45,976 nt of DNA, taken from Candidatus Zhuqueibacterota bacterium. Its GTDB lineage: Bacteria; Electryoneota; RPQS01. The first letter of the stretch is position 1. Each line of letters begins with the position of its first letter. The notes below the pieces were generated by a model, which saw only the letters and a list, made by a program, of their open reading frames with translations, was not told the DNA's origin and made no database searches. The stretch is from assembly GCA_003818605.1 (NCBI GenBank), contig RPQS01000027.1, positions 1-45,976 of the forward strand, given 5' to 3'. Shown here in pieces: positions 44,654 through 45,976 of the stretch. The position numbers and the translations under genes are program-made.

Positions 44654-44890
44654 CAGATTCCGGCCCGCCTGAGGCGAGGTCTCGTCGAACGGACCGGGTT
44701 GCGGAAGACCTTAACCTCGGTTCGGCGAAAGAAAGATTCCGGCCGGGTTGCGGAAGACCTTAACCACGGCTCGGCGAAAGAAAGATTCCGGCCGAGTTGC
44801 CGAAGCCTTAACCCGGTTCGGCGAAACAGATTCCGGCCGGGTCAGCGACCCCTGCTCGGCGGAAAGAATCCCTACCCTTATCGGCGAGGG
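44654..44890 (+). repeat. Tandem cluster of the palindromic repeat (five or so degenerate units)
   Basis: Units of about 40-48 bp follow one another: a degenerate one at 44655-44690, then 44691-44732, 44734-44782, 44783-44827 and 44828-44866, with a decayed tail to about 44890. A typical unit begins GATTCCGGCCGGGTTGCGGA, continues AGACCTTAACC and ends CGGCTCGGCGAAAGAA. CCGGGTT pairs with AACCCGG in the unit arms. Open frames across this cluster are repeat translations, not genes. With 44264-44653 it fills a 705-nt stretch without a protein gene. Confidence 0.88.
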
Positions 44891-44933
44891 ATTCCATTCG
44901 CGGACGAACGGAATGACACGGAACATTCATTGC

Positions 44934-44959
44934 CGCGAGGGGTGAGGGCACCCGCTCGC
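44934..44959. other. Hairpin next to the 3' end of the last gene
   Basis: GCGAG, GGGTG and CACCC, CTCGC form a nearly perfect stem with a short loop, about 10 nt past the stop codon of the minus-strand gene at 44969. No T-run follows on the minus strand. It may act as a transcript 3' end structure. Confidence 0.4.
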
Positions 44960-44968
44960 GACGGAAGA

Positions 44969-45934
44969 TCAAAACTTTACTTGACTCCCTCTATTATGGC
45001 GCGAGTGATATTGTTCGCGTATTTTTTTACTGTAATCCCGCACAGGCTCAACAAGCTCCGGAATCCCCAGTGATTGAATTGTTCGATCTAAAGCATCCGC
45101 AGCGGCAACACTTTTAAAACCGCTGCAAAAGGATGCCTTGATCGCTTCGATAACATGCGTAGTGTCCACGCCCGGTTCCCGAAGCATTTCCCGGACAAGC
45201 GTTATACACTTTACGGAATCGGACGGCAGCCATGCATCACGACAGAATCCGTATACCACTAAAGCTGAATAGAAGGTTTGATAGCGCCACGTCTGCCCGA
45301 TCGGCTCCGGCAAGAAAACATTCATTAAAGTATTGATACTATCAGCGATCTCGCGTTTTGTTAGGGAAAGATGCCTTCGGTTTTGATGTAAAGCTTGGAT
45401 CCTCCGATATGCTTCCCAGAGATACTCTTTACCGGCAGGAACGCCGACTACATCAAATGAAAATGGAGGAGATTTTATTCCGTGATAGAACCTGCCGATA
45501 TAGTGTCCCGGTTTGATACACGAGAATCCGTAATCACGATACGAACCGCTACTCTCGAAAAAGCCGGAAATATCATAACTGATTTGAAAATCACTTGTAG
45601 CCATTGGCGGTTCATTACTCACCATGCCTTCCGTTGTGACTCGTGTTGTGATCAGTTCCGGACCGTCTTCCGTGTCTTTATGAATAAAGATATTGTTGTT
45701 TATCGCGATAACATTCGGCCACGGCGTTACTCTCGGCTCATCGCTTGTGACAATCACGCGAATTTTAATCGCTTCCCCGACGATGAATTCGGATTGATCC
45801 ATCTCTACGCGAACTTGCCAATTTGAGTAGCCCGCTCTTAGGCGCTCCTCGTCAGGATTTACAGAGCTTTGTGCCAAGGCAAATCCCTGAAACAGTGTTA
45901 TCAGAAGTACAAGAATGGTATTTGCAAGTTTCAT
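44969..45934 (-). CDS. Secreted protein of unknown function
   Basis: The 321-residue product has a signal peptide (MKLANTILVLLITLFQGFALA, cut before QSS). Residues about 35-165 look like a beta-sandwich: WQVRVEMDQSEFIVGEAIKIR is the kind of strand pattern seen in Ig-like or 'intracellular proteinase inhibitor'-type domains. The second half is helical, with segments resembling short helical repeats (LVREMLREPGVDTTHVIEAI). I recognise no catalytic motif. The ATG is at 45932-45934, with only a weak GGAAA upstream. A palindromic repeat copy ends about 17 nt before it. Confidence 0.75.
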   Translation of the reverse strand: MKLANTILVLLITLFQGFALAQSSVNPDEERLRAGYSNWQVRVEMDQSEFIVGEAIKIRVIVTSDEPRVTPWPNVIAINNNIFIHKDTEDGPELITTRVTTEGMVSNEPPMATSDFQISYDISGFFESSGSYRDYGFSCIKPGHYIGRFYHGIKSPPFSFDVVGVPAGKEYLWEAYRRIQALHQNRRHLSLTKREIADSINTLMNVFLPEPIGQTWRYQTFYSALVVYGFCRDAWLPSDSVKCITLVREMLREPGVDTTHVIEAIKASFCSGFKSVAAADALDRTIQSLGIPELVEPVRDYSKKIREQYHSRHNRGSQVKF

Positions 45935-45950
45935 AGTCAGTGATATTTCC

Positions 45951-45976
45951 CCGAGCCGTGGTTAAGGGTTCGCAAC
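45951..45976 (-). repeat. Interspersed palindromic repeat, copy cut by the window end
   Basis: On the minus strand it reads GTTGCGAACCCTTAACCACG and then GCTCGG. It matches the second half of the units at 44734-44782, with the loop slightly changed. The remainder lies beyond base 45976. It sits just upstream of the start of the secreted-protein gene. Confidence 0.75.

Noticed and set aside
44654-44890. CRISPR array
   Set aside because: Units are contiguous and degenerate with no unique spacers, and no cas genes are nearby.
44699-45073. 124-codon plus-strand ORF, and smaller ones around it
   Set aside because: They are translations of the tandem palindromic repeats running into the antisense of the last gene.

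Overview
This window reads as a piece of chromosome from a Gram-negative bacterium. Secreted proteins carry type I signal peptides or a lipobox, there is an outer-membrane beta-barrel candidate, and a murein-recycling ligase (Mpl) is present. GC content is moderate and the standard genetic code fits every gene. A serine-palmitoyltransferase-like enzyme, several PEGA-domain surface proteins, TlpA-type thioredoxins and a DUF2723 glycosyltransferase are together most reminiscent of the FCB superphylum and its candidate phyla. That placement is an inference from gene content, not a measured phylogeny.

Layout. Bases 1-2744 hold the 3' end of uvrC followed by purL. After a spacer come tRNA-Arg(CCG) and a small membrane protein. 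Bases 3452-8859 hold a probable sphingolipid module: a serine-palmitoyltransferase-like enzyme, a GNAT-fold acyltransferase resembling bacterial ceramide synthase, and an AMP-dependent acyl ligase, with yifB/comM between the last two. A secreted hydrolase and a BFN-UVR protein end at a clear terminator (10276-10312). A good promoter (10457-10485) then opens the classical yceD-rpmF-plsX-fabH-fabD-fabG-acpP-fabF-rnc fatty-acid operon, followed by a Nudix hydrolase. Bases 17919-21469 hold an envelope redox module (PEGA-TlpA lipoprotein, TlpA thioredoxin, beta-barrel). selA, an NfeD-slipin pair, a PEGA membrane protein, a pseudouridine synthase, a small CxxC protein and selB follow. Bases 29276-40333 hold a glycan module (GT-C enzyme, flippase, two glycosyltransferases), folD, an XPD-like helicase with an N-terminal nuclease-like domain, a DUF2723 protein and mpl. 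The last 5.6 kb hold tRNA-Sec(UCA), a secreted CsgG/FlgO-like protein, leuS on the minus strand and a secreted protein of unknown function.

selA, selB and tRNA-Sec lie within 19 kb, so the organism decodes UGA as selenocysteine. selD and a clear selenoprotein gene were not seen here.

The first 40 kb is packed tightly with same-strand genes. The last 5.6 kb is different. Its spacers carry at least eight copies of an imperfect palindromic repeat of about 40-48 bp, with apparent compensatory changes in the stem. leuS is interrupted in frame by a second, unrelated C/G-run repeat that adds about 46 residues at the edge of the editing domain. Other points worth following are the acyltransferase gene, which has no ATG, GTG or TTG where its conserved N-terminus begins, and the nuclease-helicase fusion.
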